DNA from: Streptomyces sp. CB01881
GTDB taxonomy: Bacteria; Actinomycetota; Actinomycetes; Streptomycetales; Streptomycetaceae
Reading direction: 5' to 3'
Length of the DNA: 64,000 nucleotides
Assembly: GCF_002953255.1 (NCBI RefSeq)
Contig: NZ_CP026498.1
Coordinates: 8,870,506-8,934,505, forward strand
Below the pieces are notes generated by a model, which was given only the letters and a program-made list of their open reading frames with translations, was not told where the DNA came from and did no database searches. Positions within the stretch are counted from its first letter, which is position 1. The number at the start of each line of letters is the position of its first letter. Shown here in pieces: positions 32,024 to 40,449 of this stretch. The translations under genes and the position numbers were made by a program.

Positions 32024-33058
32024 TCAGCCGAACTGCTGCTCCAGGTCCTTCAGCTTGCGCTCCAGCGAGTCCAGCCGGGGCTGCGCGACGGTGTCCTCCT
32101 CCATCGTGAGGTCGATGGTGCGCCGCTCCGGGCGGGCCGGCAGGCCCTGCTGGGCGACCGGGCCCTCGGCGGGCGCCGGTGCCTCGACGGCGGGCCGGTC
32201 CGCCGCGGGCCCGCCGGCTATGGCGGACTCCTGGCCGGACTCCAGCTGCCGGGCCGCGCCGCGCGGGCGCCAGACGCTGTTGGTGCGGTTGATGGCCCTG
32301 ATCTCGGCCCGCTCACGGCGGCCGGCCAGCCTGCGGCGCTCCTTCTCCGCGGTCTTCTCCCGCTTGTCCTCGCGGACCTCGTCCACCGCCTCGTCCAGGC
32401 TGCGGACGCCCTCCAGCAGCATCAGCGACCAGGCCGCGTAGGTCTCGCGCGGGGCGCGCAGCCAGCGGACGATCCGGATCTGCGGCAGCGGGCGGGGGAC
32501 GAGCCCCTGTTCGCGCAGGGCGGCCCGGCGGGTCTGCTTGAGCGCCCGGTCGAACAGCACGGCGGCCGAGAGCGACATCCCCGCGAAGAACTGCGGTGCG
32601 CCGGCGTGGCCGAATCCGCGGGGGGCGTGCACCCAGTTGAACCAGGCGGAGGCCCCGGCGAACAGCCAGACCAGCAGGCGCGAGCCGAGTGCGGCGTCGC
32701 CGTGGCTGGCCTCGCGGACGGCGAGGACGGAACAGAACATCGCCGCGCCGTCCAGGCCGAACGGGACGAGGTACTCCCAGCCCCCGGAGAGGTTGAGGTT
32801 CTGCACCCCGAATCCGACCAGGCCGTGGAAGGAGAGCGCGGCCGCGACGGCGGCGCAGCAGAACAGCAGCGTGTACGAGGCTCCGCCGTACAGGGACTCC
32901 TTGCGGCGGCGGCGTTCCTCGGAACGCTCCCAGGAATCCGCGCCGCCCGGTCCGGCGGCGGATCCCCGGCTCCGGGCCAGGGCCACCAGCAGGCCGGTGA
33001 CCAGCAGGACCGCCACGCCGGTGACGGCCCAACCGAGCGGTATATCGGACAGTTTCAT
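32024..33058 (-). CDS. DUF2637 membrane protein (Spd-like)
   Basis: This is a 344-residue protein. An isolated N-terminal span (about residues 8-27) is followed by a DUF2637 core of four further spans with the signatures LSFHGLVGFG, LVPFGLDGAAMFCSVLAVREA and WLFAGASAWFNWVHAP. The C-terminal 150 residues are basic, then acidic and helical, ending in a short predicted coiled coil (LDSLERKLKDLEQQFG). DUF2637 proteins occur on actinomycete plasmids and integrative elements as spread (Spd) proteins and also on chromosomes. No other transfer genes lie next to it here. The start ATG at 33056-33058 is clear. Confidence 0.85.
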   Translation of the reverse strand: MKLSDIPLGWAVTGVAVLLVTGLLVALARSRGSAAGPGGADSWERSEERRRRKESLYGGASYTLLFCCAAVAAALSFHGLVGFGVQNLNLSGGWEYLVPFGLDGAAMFCSVLAVREASHGDAALGSRLLVWLFAGASAWFNWVHAPRGFGHAGAPQFFAGMSLSAAVLFDRALKQTRRAALREQGLVPRPLPQIRIVRWLRAPRETYAAWSLMLLEGVRSLDEAVDEVREDKREKTAEKERRRLAGRRERAEIRAINRTNSVWRPRGAARQLESGQESAIAGGPAADRPAVEAPAPAEGPVAQQGLPARPERRTIDLTMEEDTVAQPRLDSLERKLKDLEQQFG

Positions 33059-33172
33059 CGCCTGGACCAGCCTCGCTTTCCTGCGTCGTGATGGGCGGGG
33101 ACCATCATGACGGATATACGGGCGCTGAATGGCTGATTCGTCGTCAATGCGCTGAGGAGAGGGATTTCTGAC

Positions 33173-33196
33173 GTAGGAGAAGTCGCATTGTCCTAC
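33173..33196. promoter_or_regulatory. Inverted repeat upstream of DUF2637 gene
   Basis: GTAGGA (33173-33178) and TCCTAC (33191-33196) flank a 12-bp spacer in an AT-richer intergenic stretch about 115 bp upstream of the DUF2637 start. It may be an operator. Confidence 0.35.
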
Positions 33197-33260
33197 TTAT
33201 TGGGGGTGATTGTTTCCCGGAATTCCGGGGCCGCCGAGGCGGGGCCCGAAGGGAATACGG

Positions 33261-34124
33261 TCAACCTCGCGTGAGACGGGGGCAGCCGCCGCACATCGCC
33301 TCGGGCCGGGCGGTGTAGACGAGGCAGCAGCTGGCCCGGGAGCGGTCGCCGTCCGGAGTGCCGAGGTCCGCCGGCGCCGGGTGGGTGAAACCCGCGCCCG
33401 GCGTGAACGGTGAGACGGATGCGCCGGGCGTACACTCCGCGGGCGCCGGCGCGAACAGCGCGGTCAGCTCGGTGCGGGCCCGCTCCTCCTCGCCGAGCAG
33501 CCCGCCGACGTGCCAGAGGCCCTCCACCGCGGCGTCCGTGGCCATCGCCCAGAGGGTGTGCGGTCCGCGCCGCACCTCCGGGCGGAAGGCCGCCAGCACC
33601 GGCGTCAGGAACCCGGCCAGCGCCGCCCGCAGTCCGGCGGCCAGCTCGGCTTCGCCGGCCGCCGTCCGGGCGCCGGGCAGGCCGGCCGCCGGGTCGCCGG
33701 ACAGGCAGACGAAGGCGCCCGGGCGGGCCGTCAGCTCGCCGGAGGAACGGCGGATCGAGACGTCCTCGGGGGTGAGCAGCGGCACCCGGCGCTCCAGGAA
33801 CCAGGGCAGGGTGAACAGCAGCGCGGTCGCCCAGGTGAAGCGGTGCAGGCCGAAGCCGGCCGCCACGTCGGGGCGCAGCGGCCGGCCGTACTGGGCCAGG
33901 CCCTGCCGGGCGTCGTGGGCGATCAGTTCGCGCAGCGCCTCCGGGCGGGCGAGCAGGTCGGCGCCGCCGAGCCAGCCGTCGCCGGTGCGCGGCGGGGTGC
34001 GGTGCACGCGCAGGGCGGGGAACAGCTCGCCGATCCGCCGGTGGCTCGCGGTGCACGGCTGCGGCGCGCGGGCGGCGGCCGGCACGGCGGGGGTGGTGCA
34101 GTGGACGGTGCTGCTCGCGGTCAT
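33261..34124 (-). CDS. FhuF-like (2Fe-2S) iron-reductase protein
   Basis: This is a 287-residue protein similar to the siderophore-iron reductase FhuF. The C-terminal iron-sulfur motif reads RASCCLVYTARPEAMCGGC (C-C-x10-C-x2-C), the unusual FhuF cluster pattern. Upstream regions match the FhuF-like core (LPWFLERRVPLLTPEDVS; VEGLWHVGGLLGEEE). The likely job is reductive release of iron from ferric siderophores in the cytosol. An iron box at 34284-34302 lies about 160 bp upstream, so expression should rise on iron starvation. I use ATG 34122-34124; the frame is open to 34298 but that would run through the promoter. Confidence 0.86.
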   Translation of the reverse strand: MTASSTVHCTTPAVPAAARAPQPCTASHRRIGELFPALRVHRTPPRTGDGWLGGADLLARPEALRELIAHDARQGLAQYGRPLRPDVAAGFGLHRFTWATALLFTLPWFLERRVPLLTPEDVSIRRSSGELTARPGAFVCLSGDPAAGLPGARTAAGEAELAAGLRAALAGFLTPVLAAFRPEVRRGPHTLWAMATDAAVEGLWHVGGLLGEEERARTELTALFAPAPAECTPGASVSPFTPGAGFTHPAPADLGTPDGDRSRASCCLVYTARPEAMCGGCPRLTRG

Positions 34125-34283
34125 GGTGCGGCCCCATCGGGTCGACCGGCGCCCGTGCGGGACCGCCCGGCCGGGCCCGGCCGGTGTCGTGCGCGCGCGC
34201 CCGTGGCCAGGCCCCGGCCGGCCGGGGCCTGGCTGAGCCCGGGAACGGCAAGGCTGACCCGGCCGGGGTGCTGCTCCCCCCAG

Positions 34284-34302
34284 CCAGGTTAGGCTCACCT
34301 TA
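34284..34302 (-). promoter_or_regulatory. Iron box (DmdR/IdeR-type operator)
   Basis: The 19-bp site AGGTTAGGCTCACCTTA plus its two flanking bases differs at only a few positions from the actinomycete iron-box consensus, TTAGGTTAGGCTAACCTAA. It lies upstream of the FhuF-like gene and overlaps the TAA stop of the TPR gene (34300-34302). It is an AT-rich island in GC-rich DNA. Confidence 0.82.
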
Positions 34303-35151
34303 GCTGATAGTTCCCCGTGGGTCCCGCCCGATGCGACCGTCCGGGGGAGCGCCCGGCGTGCGCGCCGCGCTCAGCTGGCGCGCGAGCCACACCGGTACGC
34401 CTCCGAGCGCCTGCACCAGCCTGGTGGCCTCGGCCCGCATCCGGGCCGCCTCGCCCGGTCCGGAGACCTCGGCCAGTGCCGCCAGTGCGGGCGCCACCCC
34501 CACCGTGAAGCCGAGTTGCTCGCGCAGCCGCAGCGAGGCGTCGAACCCCTCCCTGGCCCGCTCGTGGTCCCCGGCGGCCTGGGCCAGCGCGGCCAGGTGG
34601 CGCCAGGTGTAGGAGCGCAGCAGTTCGTCCCCGCTCTCACCCGCGCCCTCGTGGGCCCGGCGGTAGGCGATCCAGGCGGCCGTCCGGTCGCGCAGCAGGT
34701 TCTCCGCGACCAGGCCGCGGCGGAAGTCCAGCAGCGGGCGCCCGGGGGCGTCCGGCGGGAGCAGCGCGGAGGTGCGGCCGAGCGCCGCCTGGGCCTCGTC
34801 GAGCCGGTCTCGCGTGCCGAGCACGCTGGCGACGTACGCCAGGAACCCGCGGGCGCACGCGGCGGCCGCGCGCTGCTCGGTGGTGGTGACCACGGCCTCG
34901 GCGAGGCGCAGCGCCTGCTCCGCCTGGGTCCAGTGGGCGGCGGTGAACAGGCACTGTTCGATGAGGAGTTCGGCCCGGCCGAGTGCGGCCGCCGGGTCTC
35001 GTTCGGCGGCCGGGCGTAACAGCTCCGCGGCCTCCTGCCAGCACGCCCGGGACCGCAGCCGCCACACGGTGTCCCCCGGCTCCGCGGGCGCCGCCCGCCC
35101 GCGCCCTTCCCGCCCGTCCCGGCCGCTCGGGCCCCATCCGTGCTCCGACAA
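34300..35151 (-). CDS. TPR-like helical protein with a TTA codon
   Basis: This is a 283-residue protein made almost wholly of Ala/Leu-rich helices with tetratricopeptide character: ALGRAELLIEQCLFTAAHWTQAEQALRLAEA, LLRSYTWRHLAALAQAAGDHERAREGFDASL. Function is unknown. I start it at TTG 35149-35151 because AAGGAGG stands five bases upstream; longer frames exist but lack a ribosome-binding site. Codon 45 (35017-35019) is TTA, read by the bldA tRNA in streptomycetes, so its translation may be developmental. It ends inside the iron box of the FhuF-like gene. Confidence 0.65.
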   Translation of the reverse strand: MSEHGWGPSGRDGREGRGRAAPAEPGDTVWRLRSRACWQEAAELLRPAAERDPAAALGRAELLIEQCLFTAAHWTQAEQALRLAEAVVTTTEQRAAAACARGFLAYVASVLGTRDRLDEAQAALGRTSALLPPDAPGRPLLDFRRGLVAENLLRDRTAAWIAYRRAHEGAGESGDELLRSYTWRHLAALAQAAGDHERAREGFDASLRLREQLGFTVGVAPALAALAEVSGPGEAARMRAEATRLVQALGGVPVWLARQLSAARTPGAPPDGRIGRDPRGTIS

Positions 35152-35331
35152 CGCCACCTCCTTGTGTGCGCCATCCAGCAGGGCACGGGCCTCTACCCCC
35201 AAGGCCCGCGCTGTGGCGGCAATTCAACACGGGGGTGAGCTTGTGCACCAGATCACGAGCGCAGGTTGTTGCGTTCGGAGGCGGAATGATCTAGAGGGCG
35301 TTCCGGGGCCGGTCGTGCGGGCCGGGCCGGC

Positions 35332-36201
35332 TCAGGACGTCCAGCCGGTCTCCATCAGGGCCTCGGCGGCGCCGTTGGCGGGCTGCGGCACCCCGGCGAG
35401 GTCCAGGCTGAACAGGGCGACCAGCAACTGCTCGCCGCGGACGGTGGCCTGGTGGGAGTAGCCGGCCAGGGTGAACATCGCGGCGGCCATCTCCTCGGCG
35501 TGCAGGGTCTGGAGCCAGAGGCACTCCACGGACTTCACGTCGGCCGGCTCGGTCCAGGTGTCCACCTGGGCGACCATCCGGCTGCCCAGCAGGGTGACGC
35601 CGTCGCGTTCCTGGGCCTCCGTCAGCTCCAGGTCCTCGAAGCCGAGCCACTCCAGGTAGCGGGCGGCCGTGAACACCGCGTCCTGGGAGGTGCGGACCGG
35701 GTGCGGGCGGAACGGCGCCCGCCGCCGCCAGGGCGTGGCCGTGGCACCGGACCCGCCGGGCGCGGCGGGCGCGGGCGCGCCCTGCGGGTGGGCCGGGGAC
35801 GGGCGGGAGGAGTGCGGCCCGGCGGGGCCGAGCTGCCCCGCGGGGGCCCGGCCGGTGGTGGCACTGCCGCCGAGGCGGGTGGTGCGGTCCACCGGCAGGC
35901 GGACGGTGGCGCCGCAGTTGCAGGTGAACTCGGGCTGCGGCCACTGGTCCGAGCGGCCGCAGTGCGGGCAGCGCATGTTCAGCCAGGAGTCCTCCCAGGA
36001 CCGGAACCGGACCTGCACCGGCACGCCGCCGCGCAGCAGCGGCACCTTGAGCGAGGCGCCGCAGGGGCAGGGCAGTGACGGCGGCTCGTACAGGTGCTCG
36101 CGCCGGCAGGCGGGGCAGCGGATCGCCCGGGCGCCACCACCCGCCCCCGGCCCGTGTTGCGCGGGATCGTGTCCGGTGAAGTCGTCGGGCAGTCCGGACA
36201 T
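35332..36201 (-). CDS. Zinc-ribbon hypothetical protein
   Basis: This is a 289-residue protein. The N-terminal 110 residues carry repeated Cys pairs: CPAC, CPC, CPHC and CNC, consistent with two zinc ribbons (IRCPACRREH...LPCPCGASL; MRCPHCGRSDQW...FTCNCGATV). A Pro/Gly/Ala-rich linker follows. The C-terminal 100 residues (DAVFTAARYLEWLGFEDLEL; VECLWLQTLHAEEMAAAMFT) look like a compact alpha/beta domain. It resembles restriction-endonuclease-like domains attached to zinc ribbons, but I cannot confirm the catalytic residues. The start at ATG 36199-36201 is probable; GTG 36210-36212 is close by. Confidence 0.65.
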   Translation of the reverse strand: MSGLPDDFTGHDPAQHGPGAGGGARAIRCPACRREHLYEPPSLPCPCGASLKVPLLRGGVPVQVRFRSWEDSWLNMRCPHCGRSDQWPQPEFTCNCGATVRLPVDRTTRLGGSATTGRAPAGQLGPAGPHSSRPSPAHPQGAPAPAAPGGSGATATPWRRRAPFRPHPVRTSQDAVFTAARYLEWLGFEDLELTEAQERDGVTLLGSRMVAQVDTWTEPADVKSVECLWLQTLHAEEMAAAMFTLAGYSHQATVRGEQLLVALFSLDLAGVPQPANGAAEALMETGWTS

Positions 36202-36388
36202 CGCGGGCACCGTCCGTTCGAATCGGGGTGGAGGGTCGTGTCCCATGCTCCCCGAAACGCGGGAGCCGCGGCGCGGAATGCCGCAATCCTCAGGGACAGA
36301 TCAGGGGTGTGCGGCCTATCCCTCGCCTGGGAGGAGGAGGTCCGGCCACCCCTGAGGGGGACCGGGCGCCGGCGCCGGCCGCGGGCGC

Positions 36389-36988
36389 TCACCCGGCGGA
36401 CCAGCGGGCCAGGTCGGCGGGGGTGTCCAGGTCGTCCGGCACGGCGACATCGGCGCACTCGACCAGCGTGAGATCCTCGGGGTGCGCCGCCAGCAGCGCC
36501 CGCGCGCCCGCGTCGCCGGTCGCGCCCGCCGCCGCCTCGCCGAAGTACCGGGCCCCGATCAGCACCGGGTGCCCGCGCCGCCCGCCGTACGCCGCCGCGG
36601 CCAGCCCGGCGCCCGCCCGGTGGGCGGCCACCAGCCTGGCCACCGCCGCCGCGGTGACCCCGGGCGTGTCCACCAGCATCACCAGCACGGCCGGGGTCGA
36701 CGGCGCCAGCGTGGCGAGCCCCGCCCGCAGCGAGGAGCCCATGCCGTCCGCCCAGTCGGGGTTCTCCACGAGCCGGCAGCCCGGCAGGTGCGCGGTCGCC
36801 CGGACCCGCTCGCGGGCGGCGCCCAGCACCACCGTGACGTCCGGGCAGCCGCCCGCCCGGACCGTCGCCACCGCGTGCTCCACCAGCGGCCGCCCCCGGT
36901 ACGGGATCAGGGCCTTGGGCCGTCCGCCCAGCCGCCGGCCGCCGCCGGCGGCCAGGACGAGGGCGGCGACGGGTCGTTCGAGCTGCAT
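36389..36988 (-). CDS. MobA/MocA-like nucleotidyltransferase
   Basis: This is a 199-residue NTP transferase of the molybdenum-cofactor cytidylyl/guanylyltransferase type. The signature LVLAAGGGRRLGGRPKAL is present near the N-terminus, with LVENPDWADGMGSSLRAGL and the metal-binding Asp in VMLVDTPGV, followed by RRGHPVLIG. It most likely attaches CMP or GMP to molybdopterin; GlmU-like or IspD-like roles are less likely from the motifs. It is divergent from moaA, 145 bp away, supporting a molybdenum cofactor role. The ATG at 36986-36988 is used. Confidence 0.85.
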   Translation of the reverse strand: MQLERPVAALVLAAGGGRRLGGRPKALIPYRGRPLVEHAVATVRAGGCPDVTVVLGAARERVRATAHLPGCRLVENPDWADGMGSSLRAGLATLAPSTPAVLVMLVDTPGVTAAAVARLVAAHRAGAGLAAAAYGGRRGHPVLIGARYFGEAAAGATGDAGARALLAAHPEDLTLVECADVAVPDDLDTPADLARWSAG

Positions 36989-37133
36989 GTGCCCAGCCTG
37001 CCCGGCCGGGCCGCCGCGCGCAGCCGTACGAACCCACAGTTGGACGAATGCACAAGGCGAACCCGCAGGTCGCGGCCGCTCCCCGGCGGTTCGGCCGCTG
37101 GATCTCCCGCCCGGCTGCCCCTGTACTTGGCTG

Positions 37134-38129
37134 ATGAACACCGCACCGCGCCCGCTGCTGGACCGCTTCGGCAGGGTCCACACCGACCTGCGGGTCTCGC
37201 TCACCGACCGATGCAACCTGCGCTGCACCTACTGCATGCCGGCCGAGGGCCTCGACTGGCTGCCCAAGGCCGAGGTGCTGAGCGACGACGAGGTGGTCCG
37301 GCTGGTACGGATCGCCGTGGAGCGGCTGGGCATCGCCTCGGTGCGGCTCACCGGCGGCGAACCGCTGCTGCGGCGCGGACTGCCGGAGTTGGTCGGGCGG
37401 ATCACCGCGCTCGGCCCCGAGGTCTCGCTGACCACCAACGGCATCGGGCTGGCCCGGACGGCCGGTGCGCTGAAGCAGGCCGGGCTGCACCGGGTCAACG
37501 TCAGCCTGGACACCCTGCGCCCCGAGCGGTACGCCGAGATCACCCGCCGCGACCGGATCGCCGACGTCCTCGCGGGCCTGGCCGCCGCGCAGGCCGCCGG
37601 GCTCGCCCCGGTCAAGGTCAACGCGGTGCCGGTGCGCGGCGTCAACGACGACGAGATCCTCGACCTGGCCGGGTTCGCCGCCGCGCACGGCTACCGGATG
37701 CGGTTCATCGAGTCCATGCCGCTGGACGCGCAGGGTGCGTGGGACCGGGCGAAGATGATCACCGCCGACGAGATCCTGGCCGTGCTCTCCGCCCGCTGGG
37801 ACCTCGTCCCGGTCGGCCGGCACGGGAACGCCCCCGCCGAGGAGTGGCGGATCGCCGGCACCGACACCGTGATCGGCGTGATCGCCTCCGTCACCCGCCC
37901 GTTCTGCGGCGGCTGCGACCGCGTCCGCCTCACCGCCGACGGCCAGCTGCGCAACTGCCTCTTCGCCACCGAGGAGTCCGACCTGCGCGTCCTGCTGCGC
38001 GGCGGGGCCGGCGACGACCGGATCGAGGAGGCCTGGCGCAACACCATCGCCCGCAAGGGCCCCGGGCACGACATCAACTCGGCCGGCTTCGTCCGTCCGG
38101 ACCGGCCGATGTCCGCGATCGGCGGCTGA
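37134..38129 (+). CDS. moaA: GTP 3',8-cyclase (molybdenum cofactor biosynthesis)
   Basis: This radical SAM enzyme catalyses the first step of molybdopterin synthesis, converting GTP to 3',8-cH2GTP. The 331-residue protein has the N-terminal cluster C27-x3-C31-x2-C34 (DRCNLRCTYC), the LTGGEPLLRRGL motif, and the second C-terminal cluster in TRPFCGGCDRVRLTADGQLRNC. The functionally important C-terminal Gly-Gly is present (SAIGG). ATG 37134 follows TACTTG by a few bases, so a leaderless transcript is possible. It is divergent from the MobA-like gene. Confidence 0.95.
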   Translation: MNTAPRPLLDRFGRVHTDLRVSLTDRCNLRCTYCMPAEGLDWLPKAEVLSDDEVVRLVRIAVERLGIASVRLTGGEPLLRRGLPELVGRITALGPEVSLTTNGIGLARTAGALKQAGLHRVNVSLDTLRPERYAEITRRDRIADVLAGLAAAQAAGLAPVKVNAVPVRGVNDDEILDLAGFAAAHGYRMRFIESMPLDAQGAWDRAKMITADEILAVLSARWDLVPVGRHGNAPAEEWRIAGTDTVIGVIASVTRPFCGGCDRVRLTADGQLRNCLFATEESDLRVLLRGGAGDDRIEEAWRNTIARKGPGHDINSAGFVRPDRPMSAIGG

Positions 38130-38145
38130 TCCGGCACGGCCGGGG

Positions 38146-39138
38146 TCACGGCGTCCGCGCGGCCGGCCGGCGCGCGGCCCGGCCCATCAGGGCGAACCGC
38201 GCGCGGTAGGCGCGCGGGGTCATGCCGACCCGCTGGAGCAGGTGGCGGCGCAGGGAGTCGGGGGTGCCGAACCCGGTGCGGTCGGCGATCAGATCGACGG
38301 GATGGTCGGTGCTCTCCAGCAACTCGCGGGCCCGCTCGACCCGCTGGGCCAGCAGCCACTGCAGCGGTGTGGTGCCCGCCTCGGCCAGGAAACGGCGGTT
38401 GAGGGTGCGGACGCTGACGCCCGCGTGCGCGGCCAGCGCGGCCAGGGTGAGCGGCTCGTGCAGCCGCTCCTGGGCCCAGGCCCGGGTGGCGGCCAGTGAC
38501 GTCCCGTCCGCCGCGGCCACCGGCGCCGGGAGGTACGGGGCCTGCCCGCCGTCCCGGGCCGCCGAGACCACCGCCAGCCGGGCCACCGCGTTGGCCACCG
38601 CGGCGCCGTGGTCGGAGCGCACCATGTGCAGGCAGAGGTCGATCCCCGCGGTCAGCCCCGCCGAGGTCAGCACCGGGCCGTCCTCCACGAACAGGGCCGG
38701 TTGCACCCGGACGGCCGGGAAGCGGTGGCCGAGCGCGCCGGCCTGGACCCAGTAGGTGGTGGCGCGGCGGCCGTCCAGCAGCCCGGCCTGGGCGAGGACG
38801 AACGCGCCGGCGCACATCGAGGCGACCCGCGCGCCCTTGTCCGCCGCCGAACGCAGCGCCGTCAGCACCCGTTCGTCCGCCTCGGCGCGCGCACCCGAGC
38901 CCGTCACCATCACGGTGTCGGCCCGTTCCAGCGCCTCCAGCCCGTGCGGGACGACCACCTGAAGGCTGCCGGTGGCCGCCACCGGGCCCGGCTCCATCGT
39001 GCAGACCGTCACCTCGTACGCCGGCTGCCCGTCCAACTCGGCGGCGCCGAAGACGATTTCGGGGATGGACAGGTCGAAGGTGGTCACCGGGGGGACGGCG
39101 AGCACCGCGATCCGGTGAATCCGCTCGGACGAGGGCAT
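38146..39138 (-). CDS. GlxA-like AraC-family regulator with DJ-1/PfpI domain
   Basis: This is a 330-residue regulator. Residues about 1-185 are a DJ-1/PfpI amidotransferase-like domain (VTTFDLSIPEIVFGAA; VASMCAGAFVLAQAGLLDGR with the nucleophile-elbow cysteine). Residues about 220-320 are an AraC helix-turn-helix (TLAALAAHAGVSVRTLNRRFLAEAGTTPLQWL and DRTGFGTPDSLRRHL). Such proteins sense small metabolites. GGAGG eight bases before ATG 39136-39138 supports this start. It is divergent from the NAD-dependent epimerase gene 128 bp away and may regulate it. Confidence 0.9.
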   Translation of the reverse strand: MPSSERIHRIAVLAVPPVTTFDLSIPEIVFGAAELDGQPAYEVTVCTMEPGPVAATGSLQVVVPHGLEALERADTVMVTGSGARAEADERVLTALRSAADKGARVASMCAGAFVLAQAGLLDGRRATTYWVQAGALGHRFPAVRVQPALFVEDGPVLTSAGLTAGIDLCLHMVRSDHGAAVANAVARLAVVSAARDGGQAPYLPAPVAAADGTSLAATRAWAQERLHEPLTLAALAAHAGVSVRTLNRRFLAEAGTTPLQWLLAQRVERARELLESTDHPVDLIADRTGFGTPDSLRRHLLQRVGMTPRAYRARFALMGRAARRPAARTP

Positions 39139-39266
39139 GGCCAGAACCTCCGGAAGCTTGGCAGCCGCGGCGCTGTTCCGTGACGGCGCCCGGTCGGACA
39201 GTGGAGCACGACGGCGCGCAGCCCGCGCCGCGAGGCCCATCCACTCTGCCAACCCGGAGCAGCGCC

Positions 39267-40187
39267 ATGTCCTTCCACGTCGTCACCGGTGCCGGTTCCA
39301 TCGGCACCGCCACTGCCCTTCGGCTCGCCCGGTCCGGAGAACGGGTCCGCCTGGTCACCCGGCGCGGTACCGGGCCCGAGCACCCCGGCATCGAGCGGAT
39401 CGCCGCCGACGCCACCGACGCCGACGCGCTCGCCGCCCTCACCGAGGGCGCGACCGCGCTGATCAACTGTGCCGCGCCGGCGTACCACCGCTGGCCGCGG
39501 GAGTTCCCGCCGCTGGCCGCCGCGCTGCTGACCACCGCCGAACGGACCGGCGCCGGCTACGTGATGCTCGGCAACCTCTACGGCTACGGGCCGGTGGACG
39601 GCCGGTTCCACGAGGAGCTGCCGCTCGCCCCGACCAGCCGCAAGGGCACGGTGCGTGCCCGGCTCTGGGAGGACGCGCTGGCCGCGCACCGGGCGGGCCG
39701 GGTGCGCGCCACCGAGGTCCGGGCCAGCGACTTCCTCGGGCCGGGCGCCGGCTCGCTCTTCCAAGTGACGGTCGCCCCCGCCGTGGTGGCCGGCGATCCC
39801 GTCTCCTACCCCGCCGACCCGGACGCGCCGCACAGCTGGTCCTACACCGGTGACGTGGCCGCCACCCTGATCGCGGCGGCCCGCTCCGAGGCGGCCTGGG
39901 GCCGGGTCTGGCACGTCCCCAGCACCAGCGAGGCGTCCGCCCGGACGCTCGCCTCGGCGCTGGCCGGTGCGGCCGGCGCACCCGCGCCGAAGCTCACCGC
40001 GCTCTCGCCGGAGGAGCTCGCGAAGCTGGGCGAGGAGGACGAGATCCTCGCCGAGGTGGTGGAGATGGGCTACCTCTACTACCGCCCGCAGCTGCTCGAC
40101 TCGGCCCGCACCGAGCGGGAGCTGGGCGTCTCGGCGACGCCGCTCGACGAGGTGCTCGCGGAGACGGCGCGCTCGCTGCGGGGGTGA
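39267..40187 (+). CDS. NAD(P)-dependent epimerase/dehydratase-type oxidoreductase
   Basis: This is a 306-residue extended SDR-like protein. The N-terminal Rossmann motif reads VVTGAGSIGTATALRLARSGERVRLVTRRG, so NADP(H) is likely. Later motifs are LINCAAPAYHRWPREFP, VMLGNLYGYGP, and SWSYTGDVAATLI. The usual YxxxK pair is not obvious; the Tyr in NLYGYGP may stand in, so the enzyme may be a reductase rather than an epimerase. It is paired divergently with the GlxA-like regulator. An extended degenerate tandem repeat follows. Confidence 0.82.
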   Translation: MSFHVVTGAGSIGTATALRLARSGERVRLVTRRGTGPEHPGIERIAADATDADALAALTEGATALINCAAPAYHRWPREFPPLAAALLTTAERTGAGYVMLGNLYGYGPVDGRFHEELPLAPTSRKGTVRARLWEDALAAHRAGRVRATEVRASDFLGPGAGSLFQVTVAPAVVAGDPVSYPADPDAPHSWSYTGDVAATLIAAARSEAAWGRVWHVPSTSEASARTLASALAGAAGAPAPKLTALSPEELAKLGEEDEILAEVVEMGYLYYRPQLLDSARTERELGVSATPLDEVLAETARSLRG

Positions 40188-40217
40188 CGGGCGCCCGGCC
40201 GGTGCCGGGGTGCGGGC

Positions 40218-40356
40218 TTCGATCCGGTACGTGGACTTCGCACCGGATGCGCGATTCACGCTGGATGCGTGATTCACGACGGATGCCGGATTCGGGCCGG
40301 GACGTGAGCTTGGATCCGGGATGTGAGCTTCGATCGGGGATGTGAGCTTCGACATG
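40218..40356. repeat. Array of seven to eight 18-19 bp degenerate tandem repeats
   Basis: Units begin at 40218, 40237, 40256, 40274, 40292, 40310, 40329 and (partial) 40348, with a consensus close to TTCGATCCGGGATGTGAGC. Spacing is 19, 19, 18, 18, 18, 19 and 19 bp. The array fills most of the gap between the epimerase stop and the HNH lipoprotein leader. It has no plausible reading frame. Confidence 0.8.
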
Positions 40357-40389
40357 CTCGAACGCCCTGCGCTGCGCCGCCTTGACGCG

Positions 40390-40435
40390 GTGGGGGGCGG
40401 CTGGTCTGCTGGTTCGCCGTCAGCCGCCCCCCCAC
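40390..40435 (+). promoter_or_regulatory. Large hairpin just ahead of the HNH lipoprotein ribosome-binding site
   Basis: GTGGGGGGCGGCTG (40390-40403) pairs with CAGCCGCCCCCCCAC (40421-40435), one C bulged, across a 17-nt loop. It ends only a few bases before GGGAG of the lipoprotein gene, so it may be an attenuator or terminator of upstream transcription, or it may hide the start region. Confidence 0.5.
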
Positions 40436-40449
40436 CTCGGGAGTTCTCC

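Noticed and set aside
30090..32441. 783-codon plus-strand frame overlapping the SpoIIE-like gene
   Set aside because: Frame-shifted shadow of the phosphatase; Arg/Pro/Gly-rich without family motifs.
32024..33058. DUF2637 gene as proof of an integrated plasmid here
   Set aside because: DUF2637 genes also occur as ordinary chromosomal genes, and no replication, transfer or integrase genes are adjacent.
34124..34298. N-terminal extension of the FhuF-like protein to GTG 34298
   Set aside because: The added 58 residues would start inside the iron box and are Arg/Pro/Gly-rich; the gene start at 34124 is more credible.
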